DNA from: Ardenticatena maritima
GTDB taxonomy: Bacteria > Chloroflexota > Anaerolineae > Ardenticatenales > Ardenticatenaceae
DNA: 64,000 nucleotides
NCBI RefSeq assembly: GCF_001306175.1
Contig: NZ_LGKN01000004.1
Span: 434,001-498,000 of the forward strand
Direction: 5' to 3'
In this document: positions 23,129 through 34,956 of the stretch, piece by piece
Layout: every line of letters starts with the position of its first letter
Position numbering within the stretch: the stretch's first letter is position 1
Translations under genes and position numbers: made by a program
The notes under the pieces: generated by a model
The model's input: only the letters and a program-made list of their open reading frames with translations
The model's database searches: none
Told to the model about the DNA's origin: nothing

Positions 23129-24649
23129 TCACACTTGGGCGGCGTCCCAAATCAGTTTGAAGGGGTTGGGCATAGGGGTATCCTCTTCCGGGGCTTCGTT
23201 CTGGCGCTCTTCACGCGCCAGGAGCGCCGCCGCTGTGCCTACGCCCACAAACAGCCAATAGAGTGCGACGCTGTGAGGAAAGGCGATATTGAAGAAATAA
23301 TGATCGAAAATGCCGCCAAACATCGCGCCCAATACCGCCGACAACGCCCCAAAGAGGATTGGTTCGAGCGTGCTGCCACGCCGCACGATGCGCAGGCTTT
23401 TGACGCCCAGCCAGTAAAACCCTCCCATGGTCGCCAGAAAAGCCCCCAACCCAAGCAAGCCCATAAATTCGGCCATGAGCAGATACATGCTGCTGACGCC
23501 GATATAGAGGTCTATGTCGGGTGAGCCGGAGAACCCAACACCAAACCAAGGATACCGCCGAATCAACCGCAAGGCGTCCTTGTATTCGCCAAACCGCATT
23601 TGGGTGGCTAGGTCTTCGCCCCGCAAACCGGCAATGAAGCGATCCACATAGCCTTGCGCCTGCGGCAAGAGCAATAACAGCAAGCCCGCCGCAATTGCAT
23701 ACGGAATAAGGCGGCGATAGCGTACCAGCATGAGCGGCGTCAATGCGACAACCAGCCCGACCATCGCCCCACGCGAGAAGGTCAACACCATGGCGAGCCC
23801 CATGACGAGGAGAAAGATGGCCGTGAGCCAGCGCGGCAACAACGGGCGTTCAGCGGCCAGTTGTGGCGCGGTAAAGGCGGTTATCAAGATGAGCAAGCCG
23901 CCATAGACGTTCGGGTCAACGCTGGTGCCGGTGGCGCGTTGCGCCAGTGCGGGGTTGTCTTCGATATACCGAATCACCCCCGCCCCCGACGGGTAATCGA
24001 AGACACTGAGCATGGAGAGAATGCGCGCTTCCAGCCCATCGGGCAACACGTAGAGCGCTACGCCGATGAATGCCGCCAGCGCCCCACAAAAGATGATGAC
24101 CAGCGCCAGCCCTTCCAATTGGCGGCGTGTGCGCACATGGTCAACGATGACAAGAAACAACATGATACCCAGCAACAACTCGCCAAAGCGGCGTAGAGTG
24201 TTCTTATCGAGCGGGGCGTGCTGCAACCCGCCAATGAATGCGACAATCGCCACGCCAATGAACGCCAGCACCGCCGGTGCGAGCGGACTGAGCCGCAAGC
24301 GGCGAATGTTCCCATTCGCAAGCCGCATGAACCAGACAAAGAAGGTCAACCCAAGCGCGGCGTCGAGGAAGGTGGGTTTGAAACCAATGCTGAACGGGAA
24401 AGCGGCAAATGGAAGCAAAATGGTGACGCCAACCACGGCATACAAGCCCCATTGGGGCGTGCGCAACATGAACAAGAAGAGCACAGCCGCGAAGGGCAAC
24501 GCAAGCGCCACAATGGGCGACACCAGCACGATGAGCGCCGCCGTCATCAGCACTAAGCCGACCGCCAACAGCGCCACCAACAACGCGGCGCGGCGATCGC
24601 CGACGAGAAAGGCCACACGCAGCGAACGATAGAGCGCACGTGCGTTCAT
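23129..24649 (-). CDS. O-antigen ligase/polymerase family membrane protein
   Basis: A 506-residue protein with about 12 membrane segments and the large outer loop of the Wzy_C/WaaL family (ATGTSVDPNVYGGLL... and LIRRYPWFGVGFSGSPDIDLY, which carry the conserved Arg, Pro-Trp-Phe-Gly-Val and Gly). Such enzymes transfer or polymerise lipid-linked glycans outside the membrane. Its ATG overlaps the stop of the UPF0104 gene as ATGA, so the two are coupled. In an organism without obvious LPS genes it may ligate glycans to protein or lipid carriers. Confidence 0.8.
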   Translation of the reverse strand: MNARALYRSLRVAFLVGDRRAALLVALLAVGLVLMTAALIVLVSPIVALALPFAAVLFLFMLRTPQWGLYAVVGVTILLPFAAFPFSIGFKPTFLDAALGLTFFVWFMRLANGNIRRLRLSPLAPAVLAFIGVAIVAFIGGLQHAPLDKNTLRRFGELLLGIMLFLVIVDHVRTRRQLEGLALVIIFCGALAAFIGVALYVLPDGLEARILSMLSVFDYPSGAGVIRYIEDNPALAQRATGTSVDPNVYGGLLILITAFTAPQLAAERPLLPRWLTAIFLLVMGLAMVLTFSRGAMVGLVVALTPLMLVRYRRLIPYAIAAGLLLLLLPQAQGYVDRFIAGLRGEDLATQMRFGEYKDALRLIRRYPWFGVGFSGSPDIDLYIGVSSMYLLMAEFMGLLGLGAFLATMGGFYWLGVKSLRIVRRGSTLEPILFGALSAVLGAMFGGIFDHYFFNIAFPHSVALYWLFVGVGTAAALLAREERQNEAPEEDTPMPNPFKLIWDAAQV

Positions 24650-25641
24650 TGTTCATCCCCCATATGCTCCGGCTGGGGCATGCGGCGCAACGCCAACGCG
24701 TTTTCAACCACGTACAGCACACCTCCCATCAGCCCAATCGCCAGGGTGACCGCGTAGAAGGTGAGCGACATTGCCAGGGCGACCGAGTGCGCCACCCCCG
24801 CCTGTGTGAACAACGCCACATACGCCCCTTCACGCACGCCTAACCCGTTGATCGAAATCGGTAAAGCCAATGTGAAGGAGAAAATCGGCACAAAAATCAG
24901 GTAGTACATGAGGTCAATATGCACGTTGTACGCCCACCCAATCACCACGTTGATAATGATGATGAGAATGTTGAAAAGAAGCGAGTAGAAGGTGGCGCGT
25001 AGCAAAATCGGGCGCGTGTAGCCGTCCAGCGAGGCGTACAAACCACGAATGCCCCGCCGATTGATGAGCGCACGCGCAAATGGCACATGCGTTTCAAACC
25101 ACTCACGCACACGCGCATTCAACACCAACGCCAGCCCCACAACGCCCGCCAGCGTCAGCGCTACCAAGAGCGCCAGCGTCATCTCAATCCCAAGCCCGCG
25201 TGCCCACGGCGCAACCGCTGTCCCCATGAGAAAAAGCACCATCAAACCGCATATGCGGTCGGCCAGCACACTGCTCGCGACACGTGCGCGAAAATGGGCT
25301 TGATCGCCCCGGTCGTGACGGGCGAGTTCGTAGTATTTCACAACATCGCCCCCCATGCCGCTGGGCAACACCATGTTGAAGAACGAGCCCACGAAGTAGA
25401 GATACGTCAGGCGGCTGGCGGGCACGCGAATGCCCTGCCCTTCCAAAAAGACCTGCCAGCGCCACGCCCGCACCCACATCGTCAGCGTGTAAAGAAAGAC
25501 AGCCAGCACGAGATAGCGCGGGTTGGCGCTGCGCAAGGTCGCCCATGTTTCACGCCATCCCACCAGACGCAACAAAGCGCCCAGGAGAATGACGGTCAGA
25601 ATCAATTTCAGCCAGGTTTTCCAATCACGCATTGTCTTCAC
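24646..25641 (-). CDS. UPF0104/lysylphosphatidylglycerol-synthase-like flippase domain protein
   Basis: A 331-residue protein with about eight membrane segments. FVGSFFNMVLPSGMGGDVVKYYELAR is the signature of the LPG_synthase_TM family, and GLGVREGAYVALF is its second motif. Relatives include MprF flippase domains and polyprenyl-glycan-linked membrane proteins. The start is read as a GTG at 25641 because its bases overlap the previous stop (GTGA); an ATG three codons later is also possible. It sits between two glycosyltransferase-type genes, which suggests a lipid-sugar role. Confidence 0.8.
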   Translation of the reverse strand: MKTMRDWKTWLKLILTVILLGALLRLVGWRETWATLRSANPRYLVLAVFLYTLTMWVRAWRWQVFLEGQGIRVPASRLTYLYFVGSFFNMVLPSGMGGDVVKYYELARHDRGDQAHFRARVASSVLADRICGLMVLFLMGTAVAPWARGLGIEMTLALLVALTLAGVVGLALVLNARVREWFETHVPFARALINRRGIRGLYASLDGYTRPILLRATFYSLLFNILIIIINVVIGWAYNVHIDLMYYLIFVPIFSFTLALPISINGLGVREGAYVALFTQAGVAHSVALAMSLTFYAVTLAIGLMGGVLYVVENALALRRMPQPEHMGDEQ

Positions 25642-26795
25642 CGTTCAGCCAGCAATTGCTCATAAAGCGTGATATGCTGGTCGCGAATGCGTTTCCAGTC
25701 AAACTCAGGCGCTACCTCCAACGCCCCCCGCTGCAAGCGGCGCTTGGTATCGTCGCGCCGCAAGACGAGCGCCAACCGTCTGGCAAAATCGCCCTCATGG
25801 TTGCGGCGCGCCACCGCTACGGTGTGCTGTGGTTTGAGGTAGCGGCTGGGCACACGCGGTTCGGTTGTCACCACAGCCGCGCCATGCGTCAAGGCGGCAA
25901 TCAGCGTGCCATGCCGCAACGACGCCCCTTGTGTGTAAGGAAGCGCCACCACATCGGCGGCTTTGAGCGCGGCTGAGACTTCTGCGGCGGGCACATGCCC
26001 CGTCCACATCAGCCAATCGTCGGTGAGGTTGAGTTCTTCCACCAGTTCTTCAATTTCGGCGAGATAGGCGGCATTGGTGGGGTCGCTTGCACCAAGTCGG
26101 TCGCCCACGATGAGCACTTTGGCACGAAACCCCGCCCGCAACAGGCGGTCTTGCGCCCGCAAGAGAATATGCACCCCCTTGCTGCGGTTGATAAAGCCAA
26201 AATAGACAATCAACCAATCCTCTGGCGAAACGCCCCAGCGGGCGCGCCAGGTATCGGCGTCAAAATCCGCGGGCGGCTGCACGGGAATGTTGCTGCCAAT
26301 GGGGATGAACGCGAGCAGGCGCACACCCCACGCCTGCAAAATGGCTTCATCTTCTTCGTTCGTTGTCACCACGGCATGCGCGCGTTGCGCCAGGCGGCGC
26401 ACCACGGCTTGCCGCAAACGCCCCGCCTTGGGGAACAGGTAGGGCACGCGCAAATCGTGGAATGTGACCACCACAGGCGGTCCCCCCCGCACGCGCAACC
26501 AATCCGGCAAGAGGGGAATCGCGCCCCCCAGATCGAACGCCGCCGCCTGGTACTGAATGTGCACCAGGTCGTACTCGCGCGCGATCTCCAAAATACGCGG
26601 CCATGCGAGCACATTCCACGCCCCAATCTCCGCCATCACGCGCAAACGGGGCTGTTCGACGGGTTCAGCGCGCGTACTCGTAAGCACCCCGACATCGTGT
26701 CCCTCTGCCGCCAGATGGTGCGCCAGATGCATGGTGTAGTCGGCAACTCCGCCAATCATGGGTGGATATTCACCAGAAAGCAGTAAAATCCGCAT
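25638..26795 (-). CDS. glycosyltransferase family 4
   Basis: A 385-residue GT-B fold enzyme. The acceptor side starts MRILLLSGEYPPMIGGVADYTMHLAHHL, the donor domain has LIVYFGFINRSKGVHILLRA, and the nucleotide-sugar loop is VALPYTQGASLRHGTLIAALTHGAAVV. The sugar is not predictable from sequence; mannose or rhamnose would fit the neighbouring GDP-mannose genes. GAGGGAAC precedes the ATG at 26795, 106 codons inside a longer open frame. The next gene upstream ends 11 bases away. Confidence 0.88.
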   Translation of the reverse strand: MRILLLSGEYPPMIGGVADYTMHLAHHLAAEGHDVGVLTSTRAEPVEQPRLRVMAEIGAWNVLAWPRILEIAREYDLVHIQYQAAAFDLGGAIPLLPDWLRVRGGPPVVVTFHDLRVPYLFPKAGRLRQAVVRRLAQRAHAVVTTNEEDEAILQAWGVRLLAFIPIGSNIPVQPPADFDADTWRARWGVSPEDWLIVYFGFINRSKGVHILLRAQDRLLRAGFRAKVLIVGDRLGASDPTNAAYLAEIEELVEELNLTDDWLMWTGHVPAAEVSAALKAADVVALPYTQGASLRHGTLIAALTHGAAVVTTEPRVPSRYLKPQHTVAVARRNHEGDFARRLALVLRRDDTKRRLQRGALEVAPEFDWKRIRDQHITLYEQLLAER

Positions 26796-26806
26796 TGTTC
26801 CCTCTT

Positions 26807-27730
26807 TTACAATTCCGCCAGGACTTGCCGATACGCCTGAACGCGCGCCCGCCGCATGTCCGGCTTGTGGCGCAGTTGCAATTTCGCCCATTCGAGCATG
26901 AGTTCCCACATAAAAAAGAGCCGCAACCAGCGGCGCAACAACCACGCCCACATGCGACCATGCCAGCGTTCGGTGTACACAATGCGGCTTCGCGCATAGC
27001 GCAGATGGCGTGCGGCAACCACCTGCCCGCTGCTTGCCCCTTCGTGATGAATGAAGCGCGCTTCGGGGAAATACCAAATCTCCCAGCCGGCTTCGCGCAT
27101 GCGGCGCTGCCAATCCACTTCTTCAAAGTACATGAAATAGCGCTCGTCCATGCCCCCCACCTCATCCAGAACCTCACGGCGCACGCAGAGCGCCGCCCCG
27201 ACGAGCCAATCCACCGGCTGGACTTCTTCATCGGTTCGGTCGGCAACGAAAAAGCGGTTCAACCAGGGTTTGATCAAGCCATGCAGGGGGGTGTCCTGAA
27301 AGAAAAGCACGGGGAGCGAGTGAAAACGCCGCCGCGAGGGCTGGCGCGAGCCATCAGGATAGAAGAGCGCAGGACCAACACACCCAACACGCGGATGCGT
27401 TTCCAAAAACTGTACCAATCGCTGTGGCGCGTCGTTCAGGGCTTCTGTATCGGGATTGAGCACCAAGACAAAACGCCCCCGTGCGACAGCCAACCCAGCA
27501 TTGACGCCACCGGTGTAGCCGCGATTTTCAGGCAACGCCAGGAGATGCACATCGGGGAAGAGCCGCCGCACGGTCGCCACCGAATCATCGTGGCTGGCAT
27601 TGTCCACCACAATGTATTCAACCCGCAGTGGAGACCCTTCCAGTGCGCGAAACAGCGAACGCAAGCACTGCACCAGCAAATCGCGCACGTTCCAATTGAT
27701 GATGACAATGGAAAGGTCTACCTGCTCCAT
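26807..27730 (-). CDS. glycosyltransferase family 2 (rhamnosyltransferase-like)
   Basis: A 307-residue GT-A enzyme. LSIVIINWNVRDLLVQCL, VDNASHDDS, ENRGYTGGVNAGLA and the metal-binding NPDTEAL match the rhamnosyltransferase-like GT2 group; DWLVGAALCVRREVLDEVGGMDERYFMYFEEVDW carries the ED-type catalytic residue. The C-terminal 60 residues are basic and amphipathic, suggesting membrane attachment. It lies 24 bases after the polyprenyl synthase gene. Confidence 0.88.
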   Translation of the reverse strand: MEQVDLSIVIINWNVRDLLVQCLRSLFRALEGSPLRVEYIVVDNASHDDSVATVRRLFPDVHLLALPENRGYTGGVNAGLAVARGRFVLVLNPDTEALNDAPQRLVQFLETHPRVGCVGPALFYPDGSRQPSRRRFHSLPVLFFQDTPLHGLIKPWLNRFFVADRTDEEVQPVDWLVGAALCVRREVLDEVGGMDERYFMYFEEVDWQRRMREAGWEIWYFPEARFIHHEGASSGQVVAARHLRYARSRIVYTERWHGRMWAWLLRRWLRLFFMWELMLEWAKLQLRHKPDMRRARVQAYRQVLAEL

Positions 27731-27754
27731 GGCGCAACGCCGCCCCCACGCACG

Positions 27755-28747
27755 CTACACACGCCGTCGAACAATGTACCGCGCCAGTTCGACCAACATG
27801 GTGCGCTCGGGGCATTCAGGCACCACGTCTAAATGGGTCAAGGCTTCTTCTACCAGGCGGTTGGCTTCCGCCAGGCTGCGCTCGATGGCGTCTGAATTGA
27901 CAACGGCTTCGACAATGGTCGCCACGTCTTCACGCGAGGGGCGTTTGCCATCCAACACGGGTTCAAGCAACGGGTTGTTGGGGTTGTTTTGCGCGTAATA
28001 AATCAACGGCAACGTAATGTTGCCACTGCGCAAATCACTCCCCACCGGCTTGCCCAAGGTCTCTTCATCGCCTGCGTAATCGAGCACATCGTCCACAATC
28101 TGGAAGGCTAAGCCGATGAGACGCCCGTACTCACGCAACGCCGTGGTGACAGGTTCGGGTGTGTGGCAAAGTGCCGCCGCCGTTTCACACGACGCCGAGA
28201 AGAGCGCGGCTGTTTTGCCGTAAATGCGGTTGAAGTAATCCTCAATGGCGCGATTCCAATCCCACTTCGCCCACATCTGGCGCAATTCGCCGTTGACGAT
28301 GGTCATCAGGGTTTGGGCGAAAATACGCACCACGCGCACATTGTCGGTTTCGGTTGCCCACGCCGCCGCTTGCGCAAACAGGTAGTCGCCCAGCAGAACG
28401 GCGCTGGCCGGATTGAGCAAGGTATGCAGCGTGGGGTTGCCGCGCCGCTTGGCGGATGCGTCAATCATATCGTCGTGGACGAGTGTGGCGGTGTGCAGCA
28501 TTTCGAGCGACGCCGCCAGGGAAATCATCTTCTCGTATTCAGCGCCGTAAATGCGCGAAACGAGAATCGCCAGCGACGGGCGCACCAATTTTCCGCCCGA
28601 TGCGACCACATGGGCGAGCGCCTCATCCAGCAATTCGAGCTGGATGGTGGCGGCGCTCCGCATTTTGTCGAGCACGGCGCGCAAATCCGGCTCAATGGGT
28701 GCAAATATGGGTAATGTGTGAACAGTTGCTGCGGTTGACAGAGTCAT
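27755..28747 (-). CDS. long-chain polyprenyl diphosphate synthase
   Basis: A 330-residue trans-prenyltransferase. The first aspartate motif is LVHDDMIDASAKRRG and the second IVDDVLDYAG, with GGKLVRPSLAIL binding the diphosphate. The residues before the first motif (LEMLHTATLVHDD, small/aromatic mix) are of the long-chain type, so the product is probably a quinone side chain or polyprenol carrier of 30 carbons or more. The Shine-Dalgarno GGGAGG directly abuts the ATG at 28747 with no spacer, so the true start may be an internal codon such as CTG two codons on. It is embedded in the glycan operon. Confidence 0.9.
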   Translation of the reverse strand: MTLSTAATVHTLPIFAPIEPDLRAVLDKMRSAATIQLELLDEALAHVVASGGKLVRPSLAILVSRIYGAEYEKMISLAASLEMLHTATLVHDDMIDASAKRRGNPTLHTLLNPASAVLLGDYLFAQAAAWATETDNVRVVRIFAQTLMTIVNGELRQMWAKWDWNRAIEDYFNRIYGKTAALFSASCETAAALCHTPEPVTTALREYGRLIGLAFQIVDDVLDYAGDEETLGKPVGSDLRSGNITLPLIYYAQNNPNNPLLEPVLDGKRPSREDVATIVEAVVNSDAIERSLAEANRLVEEALTHLDVVPECPERTMLVELARYIVRRRV

Positions 28748-28764
28748 CCTCCCGCTACCCGGCT

Positions 28765-29604
28765 TTACAGCCGTGATGTGTATGTTGGCGGCGCAGCCTC
28801 ACTCAGACGCGCAAAAAGCGTTTCAGCGTTGCGCGTGGTCTGGTGCGCCACCGTTTCAAATGTGCAATTTTGCAATTCGGCAATTTTTTCAGCGACAAAC
28901 CGCACGTAGGCGGGTTCGTTGCGTTTCCCCCGATAGGGATGGGGGGTGAGAAAAGGCGCGTCGGTTTCAATCAGCAGGCGGTCGAGCGGCAATTGTGCCA
29001 CAAGCGCCTGCAAGGCGCGCGCGTTTTTGAACGTCACAGGTCCATCAACACCCAGGTAGAACCCCAAAGCAAGCGCTTCTTCGGCCATCGTCTGGTCGCC
29101 GCTAAAGCAGTGCAGCACCCCCGGCGGCGTTGGCGCGCGCCCACTCTCCACCCACTCACGCAAAATGTTCAGCACATCGGCGTGGGCGTCCCGGTCATGG
29201 ATGATGACGGGCAAGCCCAATTCGCTGGCCAGCGCCAACTGCGCCCGAAAGACACGCCCCTGTACATCGTGGGGCACACGCTCCCAGTAGTAATCCAACC
29301 CGATTTCGCCAATCGCCACAACTTTGGGATGGCGCGCCAGTTCGCGCAGTTCGCGCTCAGTCTCGCTGTCCCATTCGGTTGCGTCGTTCGGATGGATGCC
29401 AACAGCGGCATAGACGGGTGCATACTGTTCCGCCAGGGCAACCGCACGGCGGCACGTTTCGCGATTGATGCCAATCGTGATCATGCGCTGGACACCAGCG
29501 GCCAACGCGCGTTCGATGACGGCCTCGCGGTCGTCATCGAACGCGTCGAAGTCCAGATGCAGGTGGGTGTCAATCAGCGTTGGCGCGCTGTGTGTCTGGT
29601 TCAA
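28765..29604 (-). CDS. tatD: TatD family metal-dependent hydrolase/DNase
   Basis: A 279-residue TIM-barrel nuclease. Metal ligands appear in DTHLHLD, GEIGLDYYW, IIHDRDAHAD, VLHCFSGD and LIETDAPFLTP, all in the normal order. The family trims 3' ends of DNA and removes modified or D-aminoacylated ends. It begins only 2 bases after the phosphomannomutase stop, so it rides in the glycan operon without an evident functional link. Confidence 0.93.
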   Translation of the reverse strand: MNQTHSAPTLIDTHLHLDFDAFDDDREAVIERALAAGVQRMITIGINRETCRRAVALAEQYAPVYAAVGIHPNDATEWDSETERELRELARHPKVVAIGEIGLDYYWERVPHDVQGRVFRAQLALASELGLPVIIHDRDAHADVLNILREWVESGRAPTPPGVLHCFSGDQTMAEEALALGFYLGVDGPVTFKNARALQALVAQLPLDRLLIETDAPFLTPHPYRGKRNEPAYVRFVAEKIAELQNCTFETVAHQTTRNAETLFARLSEAAPPTYTSRL

Positions 29605-29606
29605 GG

Positions 29607-31037
29607 CTAGCGCTCCACACCAGCCAGGTCAAGCCCGGCTTGCAAGATCTCTTCAACCTTGTCTTCGCGTGTCGTTTCGGTGTAAACGCGGATGAGCGGC
29701 TCGGTCCCGCTGAAGCGAATCAAGAGCCAGCCGCCGCCATTCCCCAGGTGGAATTTCCACCCGTCGGTGGTGTCAATGCGTTCAACAGGGAAGCCCGCGA
29801 TTTCGGTGGGGCGGGCGTTCGCCACATTGGCGCAAATTTCATCGCGGCGCTCAGCGGGATACCGCACATCCCAGCGGTCGTAGTAGTGCGGCCCCACCAG
29901 GTCGAAGAGCGTGTCCAGCAGTTCGGTGGGGCGTTTGCCGGTCTGGCGCATGAGGTCGAGGAACATCAACCCCGCCAGAATGCCGTCGCGTTCGGGCAAG
30001 TGCCCACGGAAGGCGTAGCCGCCGCTTTCTTCGCCACCGATGATGGCGTCGGTTTCGAGCATTTTGGGCGCCACATACTTGAAGCCGACGCCTGTTTCGT
30101 ACACCGGCACGCCGTATATTTCGCCCAGCTTTTCCAACATGCTGGACGCGCTGAGCGTCTTCACAATGGGACCACGCCAGCCGCGCACTTCCAGCAAGTA
30201 GTACGCCAGCAACGAGAAGACTTCCAGCTGGTTCACAAAGCGCCCGGTCTCCGCCACGATACCGACACGGTCAGCGTCGCCGTCGGTGGCAATTCCCACA
30301 TCGGCATTGAGCGCCGGCACACGTTCACGCAACACGTCAATGTTGGGCGGAATCGGCTCCGGGCGGCTCATTTCGGGGAAGATGGGGTTGCGGTGGTCGT
30401 GAATTTCGGTAATGCGCACCTTCCCCCCGGCGAGCAAGCGCGGCAACCAGCCGGCGCCCACGCCCCACATGGGGTCGGCGACTACATCGAAATCGGCTTC
30501 TTTCAGGGCGTCCAGGTCAACCAGACGGCGCACACGTTCAATGTAGGTCTCGGTGGGGTCAATGTACTCCACCAGCCCACGTTCAACCGCTTCGTCAAGG
30601 GCAATGCGGGGCACGTCGTCTTCGGATTCAGGCAAATGCTTTTCCACATCGGGCAGTTTTTCGCTGGCAACAGCGCCGCCGTAATCGGCGCGAATCTTGA
30701 AGCCGTTATCGGTTGGCGGGTTGTGGCTGGCGGTGATATTGACGCCGCCCCCCGCCGCCATGTCCAGGATGGCGTGCGAAATGACCGGCGTAGGCATCGG
30801 TCCCGCCGTCAGATAGACGTGGATATCATTTGCCGCCATCACTTCGGCGACAGCGGCGGCAAAGTTTTCGCCATGGAAACGGTGGTCGTAGCCGACAACG
30901 ACGCCACGGTCTGCATCGCCTTCTTCTTTGAGGAACTGCGCAAAGGCATGGGCGACACGGCGCACGTTGGCAAAGGTGTAATCCTCAGCAATGACGCCAC
31001 GCCAACCGTCCGTCCCGAATTTGATTTTGTGTGCCAT
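29607..31037 (-). CDS. phosphomannomutase/phosphoglucomutase
   Basis: A 476-residue hexose-phosphate mutase. [11 protein letters not shown] opens the protein; the phosphoserine loop is [12 protein letters not shown], the metal loop is TDGDADRVG, the sugar-specificity loop is [10 protein letters not shown] and the phosphate-binding loop [12 protein letters not shown]. It would supply mannose 1-phosphate (or glucose 1-phosphate) for the GDP-sugar path of the neighbouring gmd and rmd. It starts 3 bases after gmd ends. The Glu-Glu-Ser-Gly-Gly loop accepts mannose and glucose in many relatives, so the preferred sugar is not decided. Confidence 0.92.
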   Translation of the reverse strand: MAHKIKFGTDGWRGVIAEDYTFANVRRVAHAFAQFLKEEGDADRGVVVGYDHRFHGENFAAAVAEVMAANDIHVYLTAGPMPTPVISHAILDMAAGGGVNITASHNPPTDNGFKIRADYGGAVASEKLPDVEKHLPESEDDVPRIALDEAVERGLVEYIDPTETYIERVRRLVDLDALKEADFDVVADPMWGVGAGWLPRLLAGGKVRITEIHDHRNPIFPEMSRPEPIPPNIDVLRERVPALNADVGIATDGDADRVGIVAETGRFVNQLEVFSLLAYYLLEVRGWRGPIVKTLSASSMLEKLGEIYGVPVYETGVGFKYVAPKMLETDAIIGGEESGGYAFRGHLPERDGILAGLMFLDLMRQTGKRPTELLDTLFDLVGPHYYDRWDVRYPAERRDEICANVANARPTEIAGFPVERIDTTDGWKFHLGNGGGWLLIRFSGTEPLIRVYTETTREDKVEEILQAGLDLAGVER

Positions 31038-31040
31038 GGC

Positions 31041-33069
<2,029 letters not shown>

Positions 33070-33103
33070 GTTCCGCTTGCTCCTTTTATCACAGACGCGC
33101 GCC

Positions 33104-33132
33104 ATTATAGCGAGTTTCAAATGAAAAGCCAA
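33104..33132 (-). promoter_or_regulatory. promoter of the glycan operon
   Basis: Reverse strand TTGGCT (33127-33132), 17 bases, TATAAT (33104-33109). The transcript would start near 33097, 28 bases before the GTG of rmd. Confidence 0.75.
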
Positions 33133-33174
33133 CGCTTACGCGGAGCGTTGCCCTGCGGTGCGCTGTTCCACAAA

Positions 33175-33209
33175 AAAGAGGGCGGCTGTTCGGCACAACC
33201 GCCCTCTTT
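33175..33209 (-). terminator. terminator of pncB
   Basis: Reverse transcript AAAGAGGGCGG / CCGCCCTCTTT with a 13-base loop, running into TTTTTT. Confidence 0.85.
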
Positions 33210-33223
33210 CACCATCAACGTGG

Positions 33224-34771
33224 TTATTCGGTCTCTGGTTCGCCGCGCGCCTGGCGAATGAGGTCGCGTTTCATCTTCCAGAGGCGCGGGGTCAGCGAAA
33301 CATGGTAGACATGCGGGTTGACCAGGCGGCGCACACCGGGGTCGAGCCGTTCGATGTCCTCACGTGCCCGGCGACGGAGTTCTTCAAGCGGGGGGAAGTC
33401 GTAGACCAGCCGCCCCTCATCAAGGACGGTGACGTGCAACTCTTCCCAGGAAGTCCCTTCACGGGGCAAACTGCGCCACTTGGTGCCGTCGGCGGGGTGC
33501 CGCAAGATGATGGGTTCCATCGCGGCAATGTCTTCATCATCAAGCCCCATCAAGTCGGCGGTGGCTTTGCCGCGAGCATCGTAGAGCCGCCACAAGCGTT
33601 TGCGCCCCGGATTGGGGGTTTTGATGCGCGATTCGGAAATTTTGATGGCGGGGACCCATTCGCCCTTCTCCTGAATGGCGACCAGTTTGTATACCCCACC
33701 CAACGCCGGATCGCCCCACGAGGTGATGAGCCGCGTGCCCACGCCAAACGTCAGCCGCTTGATGAGCGCGTCAGGGTCCACGCCATAGCGGGGCGCTTCT
33801 TCTTGAATTTGGGTGATGATTTGCCAGATGACGAGTTCGTCCAACTCGCTGGAAAGGACGATGATGGTATCTTCAAAACCGGCGGCGTTCAGCATGCGGG
33901 CGGCTTGAATGCTCAGATAGGCCAGGTCGCCCGAATCGAGGCGAATGCCCACGGGGCGGTGCCCCTTGCGGCGCAGTTTCTCGAACACTTTGATGGCGTT
34001 CGGGATGCCGCTTTCTAGCGTGTCAATCGTATCCACCAGCAGGATGCAGTCATCCGGATACATGTCGGCATACGCCTCGAACGCTCCCAGTTCGCCCATG
34101 CCGAGCGCCATAGCCACCTGGACCATGCTGTGGGCGTGCGTGCCTTTTGGCGGAAGCCCCAGCGCAAAAGACATGGCGACGTTGGAGGTGAAGTCAGCGC
34201 CACCGATGAGCGCCGCACGTGCGCCGGCGTGCCCGCCACGATCGTGCGCGCGGCGCAACCCAAATTCAAGCACGAGTGACGATTGGGCGCTGTACCGCAC
34301 GCGGGCGGCTTTGGTCGCGATGAGCGTGGCGTAGTTGAGTTGGTTGAGCAGGGCGGTTTCGAGAATTTGCGCCATGGCCAGCGGCCCTTCGACGACGGTA
34401 AGCGGGGTGTTGGGATGCACGACGCGCCCCTCAGGGACGGCGCGGATTGTGAGCGCTTCAAAGTTGCCGTGGCGTGAAAGCCAGTCGAGAAAATCGGCGT
34501 CAAACAGGGGTTTGCCAGTGCGCCCTTTCAGCCCGCGCAGTAATTCGATATGCTCAGGCTCAACGCGCGCCTGACGCATCCACTCGATGAACGGTTCCAG
34601 CCCGGCGTTTACCGCAAACCCAGCCTGATGGCTGCCATAATCGGGATATTCGCGGAAGAAATGGTCAAAAAGCGCCGGCCGTTCGTGAATGCCTAAACGG
34701 TAATAGACCTGCGCCATGGTGAACTGGTAAAAATCGGTGTACAAGATGCTTTCGGTCAGCGGCGCAAACAT
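33224..34771 (-). CDS. pncB: nicotinate phosphoribosyltransferase
   Basis: A 515-residue enzyme of NAD salvage that makes nicotinate mononucleotide from nicotinate, PRPP and [19 protein letters not shown] opens the protein; [34 protein letters not shown] (the phosphohistidine region) and [12 protein letters not shown] are family signatures, as is [30 protein letters not shown] lies before the ATG at 34771, 38 codons inside a longer open frame. It is a single-gene unit with a promoter, upstream inverted repeat and strong terminator. Confidence 0.94.
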   Translation of the reverse strand: MFAPLTESILYTDFYQFTMAQVYYRLGIHERPALFDHFFREYPDYGSHQAGFAVNAGLEPFIEWMRQARVEPEHIELLRGLKGRTGKPLFDADFLDWLSRHGNFEALTIRAVPEGRVVHPNTPLTVVEGPLAMAQILETALLNQLNYATLIATKAARVRYSAQSSLVLEFGLRRAHDRGGHAGARAALIGGADFTSNVAMSFALGLPPKGTHAHSMVQVAMALGMGELGAFEAYADMYPDDCILLVDTIDTLESGIPNAIKVFEKLRRKGHRPVGIRLDSGDLAYLSIQAARMLNAAGFEDTIIVLSSELDELVIWQIITQIQEEAPRYGVDPDALIKRLTFGVGTRLITSWGDPALGGVYKLVAIQEKGEWVPAIKISESRIKTPNPGRKRLWRLYDARGKATADLMGLDDEDIAAMEPIILRHPADGTKWRSLPREGTSWEELHVTVLDEGRLVYDFPPLEELRRRAREDIERLDPGVRRLVNPHVYHVSLTPRLWKMKRDLIRQARGEPETE

Positions 34772-34809
34772 GTATGCCCCCTTCATCACTCGGTTGGACA
34801 GGTGACGGC

Positions 34810-34838
34810 ATGCTAACACATTTTTGTGCAAACGCCAA
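34810..34838 (-). promoter_or_regulatory. promoter of pncB
   Basis: Reverse strand TTGGCG (34833-34838), 17 bases, TAGCAT (34810-34815). Confidence 0.55.
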
Positions 34839-34841
34839 ACC

Positions 34842-34864
34842 CTTCGTGTAAAAATGACACGAAG
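34842..34864. promoter_or_regulatory. inverted repeat upstream of pncB promoter
   Basis: CTTCGTGT-N7-ACACGAAG, a perfect 8-bp inverted repeat of 23 bp, ending 3 bases from the -35. It looks like a dimeric regulator site. NAD-salvage genes in this phylum can be under NrtR-like control, but no regulator gene is nearby. Confidence 0.55.
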
Positions 34865-34895
34865 GCGCATGGTGAACACCCACAAGGCAGAAAAA

Positions 34896-34928
34896 ACGCG
34901 CGACGCATGGCGCTCATGCGTCGCGCGT
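34896..34928 (-). terminator. terminator of the DUF5335 gene
   Basis: Perfect 14-bp arms ACGCGCGACGCATG / CATGCGTCGCGCGT with a 5-base loop; the reverse strand continues TTTTTC. Confidence 0.9.
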
Positions 34929-34956
34929 TCACATTGGCATGGGTGGCGCGTTCAGG

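Noticed and set aside
33105-33132. ATG starts for rmd upstream of the GTG
   Set aside because: The ATG at 33105 is part of the -10 element, so it cannot be in the mRNA; the frame start at 33132 lies in the -35.
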